Of a stretch of DNA of 57,507 bases, positions 1 through 8,365 are shown in pieces. The position numbers and the translations under genes were made by a program. The stretch is from Flavobacterium sp. MC2016-06 (lineage in GTDB: Bacteria > Bacteroidota > Bacteroidia > Flavobacteriales > Flavobacteriaceae), in the NCBI RefSeq assembly GCF_009711165.2, contig NZ_WMID02000035.1, positions 1 through 57,507 on the forward strand, given 5' to 3'. Position 1 is the first letter of the stretch. Each line of letters begins with the position of its first letter. A model generated the notes under the pieces. That model ran no database searches and had not been told where the DNA came from. It saw nothing but the letters and a program-made list of their open reading frames with translations.

Positions 1-760
1 GCAAGTTTATCATCATTACTTAAATCTCCAAATGCTAATTTTGGCCCTGTAGCTCCTGTTGCTCCAGCAGGTCCTGTAGCTCCTGTAGCTCCTTTTAAAG
101 CAAGTTTATCATCATCACCTAAATCTCCAAATCCTAATTTTGGTCCTGTAGCTCCTGTTGCTCCAGCAGGTCCTGTAGCTCCTGTATCTCCTTTTAAGGC
201 AAGTTTATCATCATTACTTAAATCTCCAAATGCTAATTTTGGCCCTGTAGCTCCTGTATCTCCTTTTAAGGCAAGTTTATCATCATTACTTAAATCTCCA
301 AATGCTAATTTTGGCCCTGTAGCTCCTGTTGCTCCAGCAGATCCTGTAGCTCCTGTATCTCCTTTTAAAGCAAGTTTATCATCATCACTTAAATCTCCAA
401 ATGCTAATTTTGGTCCTGTAGCTCCTGTTGCTCCTGCAGATCCAGTATCTCCTTTTAAGGCAAGTTTATCATCATCACTTAAATCTCCAAATGCTAATTT
501 TGGTCCTGTAGCTCCAGTTGCTCCTGCAGCCCCAGTATCTCCTTTTAAAGCAAGTTTATCATCATCACCTAAATCTCCAAATGCTAATTTTGGTCCTGTA
601 GCTCCAGTTGCTCCTGCAGCCCCAGTATCTCCTTTTAAGGCAAGTTTATCATCATCACTTAAATCACCAAATGCTAATTTTGGTCCTGTAGCTCCTGTTG
701 CCCCAGTATCTCCTTTTAAGGCAAGTTTGTCGTCATCGCTTAAATCTCCAAATGCTAATT
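1..760 (-). repeat. Nine-copy modular coding repeat (Gly-X-Y runs with 16-residue interruptions)
   Basis: The DNA block gcaagtttatcatcat and its near copies begin at 1, 100, 199, 271, 370, 460, 550, 640 and 721. Spacings are 99, 99, 72, 99, 90, 90, 90 and 81 bases, all multiples of 9, so units differ by whole Gly-X-Y triplets. Copies are almost identical at DNA level, which implies recent expansion or gene conversion. Confidence 0.92.
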
Positions 761-1475
761 TTGGCCCTGTAGCTCCAGCAGGTCCTGTAGGTCCAGTGAT
801 CGGCTTCCACTTTCCATCATCTCCCATAACATAAACAATACCTGTTTGGGTATCTGTGTAAATACTTATACCTTGTCCAGGCTCCCCAGGCATACCTTTA
901 TCTCCTTTTAAATTAGCAAAAAAATCACTTTCTGATTTTTCACTATTACCTGATATTTCTTTCCAGATTTCATAAGCTGATTTTCCATCAACTCCATCTC
1001 TTGCATCTGAGCTACCTCCATTAACAGGTATCCAAGTTCCATCAGGATTTTGAACATATATCGTGTTTGTTTTTGTATCTCTATAAATAATGACATTTGC
1101 ACCAGGGTAGCCGTCTGTACCTTTAGGTCCCGGAATACCATCTCCTACTGCCGATGCATCATTCACTATTTCATCAGCAACAGCAATTCTATGCCAGCTA
1201 TTTACATACCAGTAGTAATACCCTGGTTTTACATCTGCAACAGTTTCTGTATTAAAAACTAATAAACTGTTTTCGTAATTTTTACCTTCATCAAGATGAA
1301 TAGTTTTTTTATCAGTAGAGCTTTCTAACTTTACTCTAGGAATCAAAATACCTTTATCAGTAGCAAAAACTTCTAATTGTGAAGAAGTATCTGGGTATAA
1401 TTTTCCAATACCTACTTGTGAGTAAGCTGAATAAGCACCTAAAACAAAAAATAACGGGAGTAATCTATTCTTCAT
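1..1475 (-). CDS. Collagen-like repeat surface protein (partial, C-terminus beyond window)
   Basis: Reading leftwards from the ATG at 1475 the frame is open to the window edge, giving about 491 residues without a stop. A signal peptide (MKNRLLPLFFVLGAYSAYSQ) is followed by VGIGKLYPDTSSQLEV, the head typical of flavobacterial tail-fibre-like adhesins, then PGYYYWYVNSWHR. Two short collagen-like links follow, one containing AYEIWKEISGN...LKGDKG, a motif also found in phage-tail collagen segments. From about residue 220 onward nine copies of LAFGDLSDDDKLALKGDTG alternate with Gly-X-Y runs (GATGPAGATG). Probably an exported fibrous surface protein; the C-terminal anchor is not visible. Sure of the architecture, not of the role. 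Confidence 0.85.
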   Translation of the reverse strand, partial: MKNRLLPLFFVLGAYSAYSQVGIGKLYPDTSSQLEVFATDKGILIPRVKLESSTDKKTIHLDEGKNYENSLLVFNTETVADVKPGYYYWYVNSWHRIAVADEIVNDASAVGDGIPGPKGTDGYPGANVIIYRDTKTNTIYVQNPDGTWIPVNGGSSDARDGVDGKSAYEIWKEISGNSEKSESDFFANLKGDKGMPGEPGQGISIYTDTQTGIVYVMGDDGKWKPITGPTGPAGATGPKLAFGDLSDDDKLALKGDTGATGATGPKLAFGDLSDDDKLALKGDTGAAGATGATGPKLAFGDLGDDDKLALKGDTGAAGATGATGPKLAFGDLSDDDKLALKGDTGSAGATGATGPKLAFGDLSDDDKLALKGDTGATGSAGATGATGPKLAFGDLSNDDKLALKGDTGATGPKLAFGDLSNDDKLALKGDTGATGPAGATGATGPKLGFGDLGDDDKLALKGATGATGPAGATGATGPKLAFGDLSNDDKL

Positions 1476-2112
1476 AACTTTTAATTATTTAATTATTTTT
1501 TTGATAACTAAATTTTAATTTAGTAAAAGCTAAATGATTAATTTATCTAATAATCAACACTTTGAATCTAACTTTAGCAATTTAATTATCCTTAATTTTG
1601 TTACGTAAATTTCTGTCCGTTAACCTTTTTTTTCTACCCCTAGAAGTTTTTAAACTAATAACTTAAGCCATTCTTAATTTTTAATATATGCTTTTAAACC
1701 GTTTTTAATCACGCACAAACACTGTTAAAAAACTAAAAATCAGATAATTACAACCAAAAAGAAAATCACTTTACAAGTACCTAGAACATGTTTATCATAA
1801 TCGTAAGCAAATCCAATATTCAAATCTTAAGTGATCTAAAAATCAGCCGTTTGATTTAATTACTACATCTTATCCTTAAATAATTCTGGGTTTGGGTTTA
1901 AAAAAAATCTAGATAGATTTTACCAGCAATTGAGTAACTGTCTTTATCATAGTATTGACTTAAACTAAGTTTTATTTTTCAAGTCAAAAATATTTCCACA
2001 CTTAGCGTAAAAAAGAATATTCGAACCAGTTTATAAACTATATTCTTTTATAAAATACAAAAGTTTATTCTGCTTACTAATTTGTAGTTTTGCTCCTTAG
2101 TTTAAACTTTTC
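1476..2112. other. AT-rich intergenic region, no gene seen
   Basis: About 640 bases between the divergent collagen-like gene and rhtA. No open frame with coding character, RNA gene or strong hairpin was seen. It must hold promoters for both neighbours; only the rhtA -7 box is clear. Confidence 0.6.
2085..2092 (+). promoter_or_regulatory. Candidate -7 box of rhtA
   Basis: TAGTTTTG matches the Bacteroidota consensus TAnnTTTG, 20 bases before the ATG. No convincing -33 TTTG is seen at the usual spacing. Confidence 0.45.
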
Positions 2113-2958
2113 ATGAAAAATAAAATATTTAACCTGCCTCCTATTCCTGCAGTACTCTTAGCTATTATTAGTGTACAATCTGGAGCTGCAATTGCTAAAA
2201 CATTATTCCCTGCGCTCGGCGCTGCTGGAACAGCATCTATAAGAATTGGTATTTCTGCTTTAATTTTATTATTAGCATACCGACCAAATCTATTTAAAAT
2301 CACGCCACAGCAGTGGAAAATAGTTATTCCTTATGGCTTATCTCTGGGAGCTATGAATTTGGTGTTTTATATCGCTATAGAAAGAATTCCTATTGGGCTG
2401 GCCGTAACCTTAGAGTTTGTTGGGCCGTTATTGGTTGCGATAATTGGTTCTAGACGTTTAATTGATTATTGCTGGGTTTTATTGGCTGCTATGGGAATTT
2501 TATTAATTGCCCCTTGGACAAATACTCATGTAGATTTATTAGGTATATTGTTTGCTCTTTTGGCGGGTGCGCTTTGGGCGGCTTATATCGTTTTAGGCGG
2601 AAAAATTTCTAAAATAATGAACGGCGGCGAAGCTGTTTCTACAGGAATGCTTTTTGCAGCACTCTTAATTCTGCCTTTTGGTTTTTACGAAAACGGATTG
2701 GTCAACCTTACTCCAAAACTTTTTGGTTTGGGAGTTGGTTTGGCTCTTTTGTCAAGTGCAATTCCGTTTACACTAGAAATGAAAGCTTTAGGACAGCTTC
2801 CACCCCGAACTTTTAGTATTTTAATGAGCCTTGAACCTGCAGCAGCTTCAATTTGTGCTTTTATTTTTTTGCAGGAAAAACTAAATTTTTACGAGATTTT
2901 GGCAGTTGTTTGTGTTGTCACTGCTTCAGCAGGATCAACTTTGACTGCTAAACGATAA
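2113..2958 (+). CDS. rhtA: RhtA-type threonine/homoserine exporter, EamA (DMT) superfamily
   Basis: 281 residues with about ten hydrophobic segments, an inner-membrane carrier expected to export threonine or homoserine. It follows E. coli RhtA closely by eye: SVQSGAAIAKTLFPALGAAG near the N-terminus, YGLSLGAMNLVFY, LEFVGPLLVAI, then LPPRTFSILMSLEPAAA and GSTLTAKR at the end. Length equals the family norm (about 295). It stands alone, followed by a hairpin terminator shared with the convergent neighbour. Substrate is inferred from family; other small amino acids are possible. Confidence 0.85.
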   Translation: MKNKIFNLPPIPAVLLAIISVQSGAAIAKTLFPALGAAGTASIRIGISALILLLAYRPNLFKITPQQWKIVIPYGLSLGAMNLVFYIAIERIPIGLAVTLEFVGPLLVAIIGSRRLIDYCWVLLAAMGILLIAPWTNTHVDLLGILFALLAGALWAAYIVLGGKISKIMNGGEAVSTGMLFAALLILPFGFYENGLVNLTPKLFGLGVGLALLSSAIPFTLEMKALGQLPPRTFSILMSLEPAAASICAFIFLQEKLNFYEILAVVCVVTASAGSTLTAKR

Positions 2959-2978
2959 TTTTTTTTAAATATAACATA

Positions 2979-3008
2979 AAAAAAGCAGCTATAATAAGCT
3001 GCTTTTTT
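2979..3008. terminator. Bidirectional terminator between rhtA and the beta-barrel gene
   Basis: A 12-bp stem (2979-2990 with 2997-3008, GCAGCT core) with a 6-base loop and A/T runs on both sides sits between two convergent genes. Confidence 0.85.
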
Positions 3009-3037
3009 ATATTATTTAAGAGTAAAATTTTTAATTC

Positions 3038-3655
3038 TTATTTTTTGAAATTAAAACTAAAAGCTGCTCCTAAACCAAACTGGTATGTACTTACATAATC
3101 TTCTACTCCAACTGGCCCATAATAAGTCCAATAATAGCTGTTTCCAACCGCTGCAGACATAGATTCAAGATAAGCATGAAGATTGATAGAAACCTTTGAG
3201 GCTGTTTTAATTTTTACACCTGCTTTAATATCCCATGCAAAATAAGTACCGCTGCCACTTTGAGGAGTTTCAATAATACCAACTCCAGCTCCAGCTCCTA
3301 AGAAAGGTAATACATTAGAACCAACTTCAAAATAATGGGTATAATCTGCTAAGATATAGTTTAATGCTCCTTTGTCATGACCTGCATTAAGCTGTGCTCC
3401 TGCTGGACCATAAAAAGGCATTTTAGTATCTGCTCTTAAATATTTAAGTTCTACCGAATTGTTGTTTGAGAAAAAATATTCAAAACCTGCTCCATATTGA
3501 AAAGCATCTTCAATTTTTCCCGAATAACCATTATAATCTACACTGTCAGAGAAATTATAACCTCCATACAAGTTAAGAGAAAAAGACCTTCCCTCTTGAG
3601 CATTCATTCCTATTGCTGATAGAAATACAACCAATAATAAACCATACTGTTTCAT
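3038..3655 (-). CDS. Outer-membrane beta-barrel protein (porin-like, small barrel)
   Basis: 205 residues. A signal peptide (MKQYGLLLVVFLSAIGMNAQ) is followed by alternating amphipathic strands such as SLNLYGGYNFSDSVDY, FQYGAGFEYFF and YQFGLGAAFSFNF, with aromatic residues at the C-terminal strand as in eight-stranded OMP_b-brl barrels. No catalytic motif is seen. Its own promoter box lies just upstream. Function is unknown; such proteins are abundant in Bacteroidota outer membranes. Confidence 0.8.
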   Translation of the reverse strand: MKQYGLLLVVFLSAIGMNAQEGRSFSLNLYGGYNFSDSVDYNGYSGKIEDAFQYGAGFEYFFSNNNSVELKYLRADTKMPFYGPAGAQLNAGHDKGALNYILADYTHYFEVGSNVLPFLGAGAGVGIIETPQSGSGTYFAWDIKAGVKIKTASKVSINLHAYLESMSAAVGNSYYWTYYGPVGVEDYVSTYQFGLGAAFSFNFKK

Positions 3656-3687
3656 AATTATTTAATTTTAAAGTTTGACTTAAAAAA

Positions 3688-3695
3688 CAAATGTA
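3688..3695 (-). promoter_or_regulatory. Candidate -7 box of the beta-barrel gene
   Basis: On the minus strand TACATTTG matches TAnnTTTG, 32 bases before the ATG at 3655. A TTTTTTG run lies upstream but only 12 bases away, closer than usual. Confidence 0.5.
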
Positions 3696-3771
3696 AGTTT
3701 TTTCTTTCAAAAAATTATATATTTCTAAAAAAAACTTAACTAATTAGAACTAACGATTTAGGACTCGTATA

Positions 3772-5040
3772 TTAAAATGTTTCACCGGCGTTTAGATAAA
3801 ATCCTTTTGAGTTGTTTCCCCAAGCATAATCTGAGATTATATTGGTACGCGTTTTTTTATCGATTAAAACACGAAGCCCCAAACCTGCCGAGGGTTGAAC
3901 TACGGCAAAAAGTGATGTATTATTTTCTGAATTGCTTGCTGTTACAAAATTGGTAAAAACGACACCACTCAACATTTGATTGCAAGTAATTGGAAATCTG
4001 AATTCTGTAGAAAGATAAACTAAGCCATTTCCTCTAAATAATCCTTGAGTATAGCCTTCTCCGCTTCGACTGCGCTGATCCCAGCCTATTGCGGGTAGAT
4101 TTAGATAAGGTACTTTTCCTCTGGTTACAAATTGTCCGTAAGTCCAGATTGCTAAAATGTAACGATCGTTTTTACTCGAAAGCGGTATAAAATTTCTGTA
4201 TTCTGCATACAAAACATTACTATACGTCTGATTATTAAATAAAACTGGATTAAAACGATAGTTTATATTGGCAAACCAACCGTGAGATGCGTTAACTTGA
4301 TTATCTCTAGAATCGTAAACTAAGTTAAGACTTACGCCGTTTAAAAAATATTCTAAATTATTAAACCCATGTTCTTGACTATAATTATAATGGTAGGTTA
4401 ATTTTCCGTTTTCTACATCTAATTTTTTATCATTTATCTTCGAATAGGAATCTATATTTATACCTCCGCCAACATAAAAATTCTTACTTACCTCAAAAGA
4501 TGCCGTTTGGTGAAACTTGAAATAATTGTAGTCCATTGGTTGAGCAATAGAATCTATACTAAAATTTTCCTGCTTACTGTGATGCGGAATAATATCTGTA
4601 CCTAAACCATAATTGGGCTGTGAAAAAATATACAATCGATAATCTCCACTTAGAAATATTCTGTTATTCTTTAATAAAATATTGTTCTTAATATTAACCA
4701 GCCATTGTTTTTTTACGGTATAAGTAATACCTAGATTGGCTATGGAATATTTATCTGCTTTTTGCTTTCCTTTAAAAGTATACTGTGCTACTCCGCCAAA
4801 AAAAAATCCTGTAGCAGGTTGAGAACCTATTGCAGGAATAACCAAAAAAAAGTCATTTTTGGCTGGCTTTACTACCAAAGTTGAATCTTTCTTTTTAAAA
4901 ATTTCTAATATTGTTTTAGGAGGACATAATTCTGGATTTACAGATTCGGTTTGAGAGAATAAATTGAAGGAAATAAAAAAGAGGAATCCTATGATTTTAT
5001 ATGTATATCTAAACTCTTTATTTATTAAAAAATTCATCAT
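3772..5040 (-). CDS. BamA/TamA-like outer-membrane barrel (surface antigen D15 type)
   Basis: 422 residues. After an N-terminal hydrophobic export signal (FLFFISFNLFSQ) the protein looks like an isolated C-terminal Bac_surface_Ag barrel: GFFFGGVAQYTF, YDSRDNQVNASHGWFANINY, YGQFVTRGKVPYLNLPAIG, a GLFRGNGLVYLSTEFRFPI segment, and a C-terminal strand ending in Phe. No POTRA domains fit before the barrel, so it is shorter than BamA (about 800) and probably not the core assembly factor. ATG codons at 5040 and 5037 are both possible starts. Cargo or partner unknown. Confidence 0.78.
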   Translation of the reverse strand: MMNFLINKEFRYTYKIIGFLFFISFNLFSQTESVNPELCPPKTILEIFKKKDSTLVVKPAKNDFFLVIPAIGSQPATGFFFGGVAQYTFKGKQKADKYSIANLGITYTVKKQWLVNIKNNILLKNNRIFLSGDYRLYIFSQPNYGLGTDIIPHHSKQENFSIDSIAQPMDYNYFKFHQTASFEVSKNFYVGGGINIDSYSKINDKKLDVENGKLTYHYNYSQEHGFNNLEYFLNGVSLNLVYDSRDNQVNASHGWFANINYRFNPVLFNNQTYSNVLYAEYRNFIPLSSKNDRYILAIWTYGQFVTRGKVPYLNLPAIGWDQRSRSGEGYTQGLFRGNGLVYLSTEFRFPITCNQMLSGVVFTNFVTASNSENNTSLFAVVQPSAGLGLRVLIDKKTRTNIISDYAWGNNSKGFYLNAGETF

Positions 5041-5136
5041 TTATATGCTTTATTTTTTTTTAAAACCTAAACAACAGCATAAATATACACCTTATTTACA
5101 ATACATTACAAGTAAATACTACTATTTTTCTTTCAT

Positions 5137-5163
5137 AAAAAAACCGCCAATAAAATTGACGGC
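5137..5163 (-). terminator. Terminator of aspA
   Basis: Read on the minus strand: an 8-bp stem (5155-5162 with 5144-5151, one G-T pair), a 3-base loop and a run of seven T, 30 bases after the aspA stop. Confidence 0.8.
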
Positions 5164-5191
5164 TTATTATTAAAATATTGAAATGACTTTA

Positions 5192-6601
5192 TTATTTCGT
5201 AATAAACTTTGGATTGATTAAATTATCTAATGAATAAATTTCGTCCCATTTTTCTTGTGTGATTAGTTTTCTTTCGATTACAACGATTTGATGAACGCTT
5301 TTATTCATTTTTAAAGCTTCACCAGCAATACTTGCACTTTCTTCGTAACCTAAAATTGGGTTCAATTGCGTTACGATTCCAATACTATTCATTACCATAT
5401 TATAACAATGGTCTACGTTTGCAGTGATTCCGTTAATACATTTATCTATTAATGTTTGAATTGCATTTGAAAGATAATCTAACGATGTAAACATTGCAAA
5501 AGCAATAACTGGCTCCATTACATTCAATTGTAATTGTCCTGCTTCTGCGGCCATAGTAACTGTTAAATCTTGTCCTATTACATAAAAACAAGTTTGGTTT
5601 ACTACTTCTGGAATTACTGGATTTACTTTTCCAGGCATTATTGATGATCCTGGCTGACGTGCTGGTAAATTGATTTCGTTGAAACCTGTTCTTGGTCCAG
5701 AACTTAGTAATCTTAAATCGTTACAGATTTTAGAGATTTTTACAGCAGAACGTTTTAATGTTCCCATAATTTGTACATAAGCTCCTGTATCTACAGTTGC
5801 TTCTATTAAATCTGGTGAAAGCGTTAACGGGATACCTACTTCTTTTGCTAAATAAGCAACACATATTTCAGGATAACCTTCTGGCGCGTTTACTTTTGTA
5901 CCAATTGCTGTTGCTCCCATGTTGATTTCTAACAATAAATCTTGAGCATTTTTTAGACGAATAATGTCTTCGCCAATTGTAGTTGCATAAGCTTTAAATT
6001 CTTGACCTAATGTCATAGGAACAGCATCTTGAAGCTGTGTTCTTCCCATTTTTAAAACCTGATTAAACTCTACTCCTTTTTTAGCAAAAGCAACTTCAAG
6101 TCCTTCCAGGGTTTTAATAAAACTTTCCATTTTAAGATAAAGTGCTATTCTAAAAGCAGATGGATAAGCATCGTTTGTAGATTGGGAACAGTTGACGTGA
6201 TTATTTGGATGCAGAAAATTATATTCTCCTTTTTTATGTCCTAAATATTCTAAACCAATATTTGCAATAACTTCATTAGCATTCATGTTTACAGAAGTTC
6301 CCGCACCGCCTTGAATCAAATCACTTACAAATTCCTGATCAAATTTACCAGCAATTACCTGATCACTTCCGTAACAGATTGCTTCTGCTATTTTAGCATC
6401 AAGTGCTCCACAATCTTTATTAGCCAGAGCAGCTGCTTTTTTTACATAACCAAAGGCCTTAATAAATAAAGGTTCTTTTGAAATTGGAATTCCGGTAATA
6501 TTGAAATTCTCTACAGCTCTAAAGGTTTGAATACCATAATATAGATGATCTGGAATGTCTAATTCTCCTAAAAAATCATGCTCTTTTCTTGTTGATGCCA
6601 T
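5192..6601 (-). CDS. aspA: Aspartate ammonia-lyase
   Basis: 469 residues, the usual aspartase length. Catalyses reversible L-aspartate to fumarate plus ammonia, in the cytoplasm as a homotetramer. The N-terminus (FLGELDIPDHLYYGIQTFRA) is the aspartase signature, distinguishing it from fumarase C; the superfamily loop GSSIMPGKVNPVIPEVVNQ is at about residues 318-336, with the catalytic Ser in the GSS. Monocistronic, with its own terminator. It feeds aspartate nitrogen and carbon to the citric acid cycle; fumarate is also released by FahA and ArgH in this window. Confidence 0.95.
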   Translation of the reverse strand: MASTRKEHDFLGELDIPDHLYYGIQTFRAVENFNITGIPISKEPLFIKAFGYVKKAAALANKDCGALDAKIAEAICYGSDQVIAGKFDQEFVSDLIQGGAGTSVNMNANEVIANIGLEYLGHKKGEYNFLHPNNHVNCSQSTNDAYPSAFRIALYLKMESFIKTLEGLEVAFAKKGVEFNQVLKMGRTQLQDAVPMTLGQEFKAYATTIGEDIIRLKNAQDLLLEINMGATAIGTKVNAPEGYPEICVAYLAKEVGIPLTLSPDLIEATVDTGAYVQIMGTLKRSAVKISKICNDLRLLSSGPRTGFNEINLPARQPGSSIMPGKVNPVIPEVVNQTCFYVIGQDLTVTMAAEAGQLQLNVMEPVIAFAMFTSLDYLSNAIQTLIDKCINGITANVDHCYNMVMNSIGIVTQLNPILGYEESASIAGEALKMNKSVHQIVVIERKLITQEKWDEIYSLDNLINPKFITK

Positions 6602-6922
6602 TGTATATAAGATTGTTTCGTATTAACTTAAAAAATGAATGTAAAGCTACATCAAATTACTATTATAAAAAAACAAACCAAATTGAAAATTAACAAACAT
6701 TTACCAGAATACAGTCTAAAACATTAAACACTTAGCGTTTTAAGGTTAAAAAAATATCAAATTCACAAAACAATACTCAAAAAAAGCAACATGCATTTCA
6801 CTTTTAATTCAATAAAAGCATACACTAAAATTATAAAATATTTTCTTGTTTTGATTCTGTTGCTATTTCTATAATTATTATCTTTCAAAACTCAAAAATT
6901 ACTTCAAAAAGAACTCTGTAAA
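6602..6922. other. AT-rich intergenic region between aspA and the pentapeptide gene
   Basis: About 320 bases with stops in all frames. Divergent promoters are expected here, but no exact TAnnTTTG box at a sensible distance from either start was found. Confidence 0.5.
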
Positions 6923-7495
6923 TTGACAATCGAATATTTCCTTGAAAAAGAATACAATACTATAATCTATAGTAAAGACAGTCTCAATTACAAAGATTTT
7001 GAAGGCTGTATTTTTAATAATTGCAACTTTTCTGCCTGTACTTTTCTAGCGGTTACTTTTATTGACTGCGTATTTAATGATTGTATTTTTAATGAATCAA
7101 AAATCAATTATGTAGCTTTTAGAACAGCCACATTCAATCGCTGCGAGATAAAAGACGTGAATTTTGCCATGTGCGACAAACTCATCTTTGAGGTTAGTTT
7201 TAATAAGTGTATATTAGATTTCTCTAAGTTTTATACCTTAAAAATAAAAGGCACAACGTTTACCAATTGCAGTATTATTGCAGTAGATTTTATGGCAGCA
7301 GATCTTACAAGTGTTATTTTTGATAATTGCGATTTGTACCGTTCTGAGTTTGATAAAGCCATCGTCAACAAAGCCGATTTTAAAACGAGTTACAATTATA
7401 CGATTGATCCATCGAAAACTAAATTGAAGAAAGCTGTTTTTTCTTTGAATGAAGTAAAGGGTTTATTGTTTAAGCATGATGTTATTGTGAGTTAA
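6923..7495 (+). CDS. Pentapeptide-repeat protein (Qnr/MfpA-like fold)
   Basis: 190 residues made of consecutive A(N/D)LxF-type five-residue repeats: FEGCIFNNCNFSACTF, FIDCVFNDCIFNESKI, FNRCEIKDVNFAMCDK, FTNCSIIAVDFMAADL. Such repeats build a right-handed quadrilateral beta-helix that can mimic DNA; Qnr and MfpA relatives protect gyrase, but most chromosomal members have no known role. The start is TTG at 6923: upstream in frame there is only a stop at 6872 and no ATG, and the first internal ATG (residue about 84) would remove half the fold. Cys-rich strands are typical of the family. Function not assigned. Confidence 0.82.
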   Translation: MTIEYFLEKEYNTIIYSKDSLNYKDFEGCIFNNCNFSACTFLAVTFIDCVFNDCIFNESKINYVAFRTATFNRCEIKDVNFAMCDKLIFEVSFNKCILDFSKFYTLKIKGTTFTNCSIIAVDFMAADLTSVIFDNCDLYRSEFDKAIVNKADFKTSYNYTIDPSKTKLKKAVFSLNEVKGLLFKHDVIVS

Positions 7496-7520
7496 CATTA
7501 TAAATCTTGTCATTTTTACC

Positions 7521-7690
7521 ACAATCTTGTCATTTCTGTAAAGGTTGCTTATTTCGGTAACGAATATTTCACACCCATTTTCCACAATCTTGTCATTTCT
7601 GACAAATAGAGCCTTTAAAATAAAAATAGCAGAATAATATATTTCAATTTGGTTACTGAAATAAGTAAACTTTACAGAAATGACAAACTT
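7521..7690. mobile_element. Palindromic element (MITE-like) related to an IS end
   Basis: Left arm 7524-7566 and right arm about 7650-7687 are inverted copies of the same 40-base module (TGTCATTTCTGTAAAGGTT...). The stretch 7600-7686, reversed, matches 57253-57339 with about five differences in 87 bases. The module also overlaps the last codons of the transposase fragment at 57443-57507, so this is probably a non-autonomous remnant of that element. No protein is encoded here. Confidence 0.75.
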
Positions 7691-7712
7691 TACGCATAAA
7701 TTGTGTTTGTTT

Positions 7713-7745
7713 AACTTTGTCAAAGTTTTAAACCTTGACAAAGTT
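7713..7745. repeat. Palindrome AACTTTGTCAA / TTGACAAAGTT
   Basis: Arms 7713-7728 and 7730-7745 are inverted copies with 15 of 16 matches. It lies at the edge of the element at 7521-7690 and may be a separate small repeat. Confidence 0.7.
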
Positions 7746-7826
7746 TCTCGTAATACTAAAATCTGTTACGTATCTCCTTCTGCAAACATAGAATGAGAAA
7801 TAAAGCTTTAAATTCTTGGTGAAAAA

Positions 7827-8330
7827 CTATTTCGAAATTTGTTTCTCCATCACATAATCCTCCATCAAATAACCATTCCCAATTTCGATATCAACCTCTT
7901 CAATAATTTTGAAGCCTACTTTTTCGTAGAAATTTAAAGCTTTATTAAAGCGGTTTACATTTAATAAAAGTGAAGTTGAGTTGTTTTCTAAAGCCAATCT
8001 TCCGATAGATTCAATTACATTTTTTCCTATTCCTTTGCCTTGCGTTTCTGGCAAAAGATATATTTTATGAATTTTTGTTACCGCTCTTTTTTGATATTGA
8101 TGTTCAATTCCGATAAATCCTATTGTAGATTTTTCATCAGAAATTAAATAAAACAATTGCTCTCTTTTCTCAAATTGAGCACTTAAAGCTTCATTAGAAT
8201 AAAACAAATCCAGCATAAACTTCAATTGCTCTTCTGATAAAATTTCGCCATACGTTATGGGCCAAGTTATATAAGTAATCTCTTGAATTGTTTTTATATC
8301 GTTTAATTCTGCTTCTGAAATTGTAATCAT
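7827..8330 (-). CDS. GNAT family N-acetyltransferase
   Basis: 167 residues. The acetyl-CoA binding motif A is KIYLLPETQGKGIGKNVIES (around residues 89-108) and the C-terminal GNAT signature is LNVNRFNKALNFYEKVGFKI. The substrate cannot be told. It lies 35 bases behind guaC on the same strand and is likely co-transcribed with it. Confidence 0.88.
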   Translation of the reverse strand: MITISEAELNDIKTIQEITYITWPITYGEILSEEQLKFMLDLFYSNEALSAQFEKREQLFYLISDEKSTIGFIGIEHQYQKRAVTKIHKIYLLPETQGKGIGKNVIESIGRLALENNSTSLLLNVNRFNKALNFYEKVGFKIIEEVDIEIGNGYLMEDYVMEKQISK

Positions 8331-8365
8331 ATATTTAAAAAAAATGCTATTTATTATTTTGAAAC

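Noticed and set aside
1..760. CRISPR-like array
   Set aside because: Regular repeats are in frame, encode Gly-X-Y sequence and lack unique spacers.
908..1262. Short frames on both strands within the collagen-like gene
   Set aside because: They are shadows of the repetitive coding sequence in other frames.
1476..2112. Search for a hidden RNA or small gene in the 640-base gap
   Set aside because: No hairpin, tRNA signature or coding frame stood out from the AT-rich background.
7463..7741. 92-codon frame on the minus strand
   Set aside because: It runs through the IS-related palindrome and overlaps the end of the pentapeptide gene; residues are low-complexity and repeat-derived.
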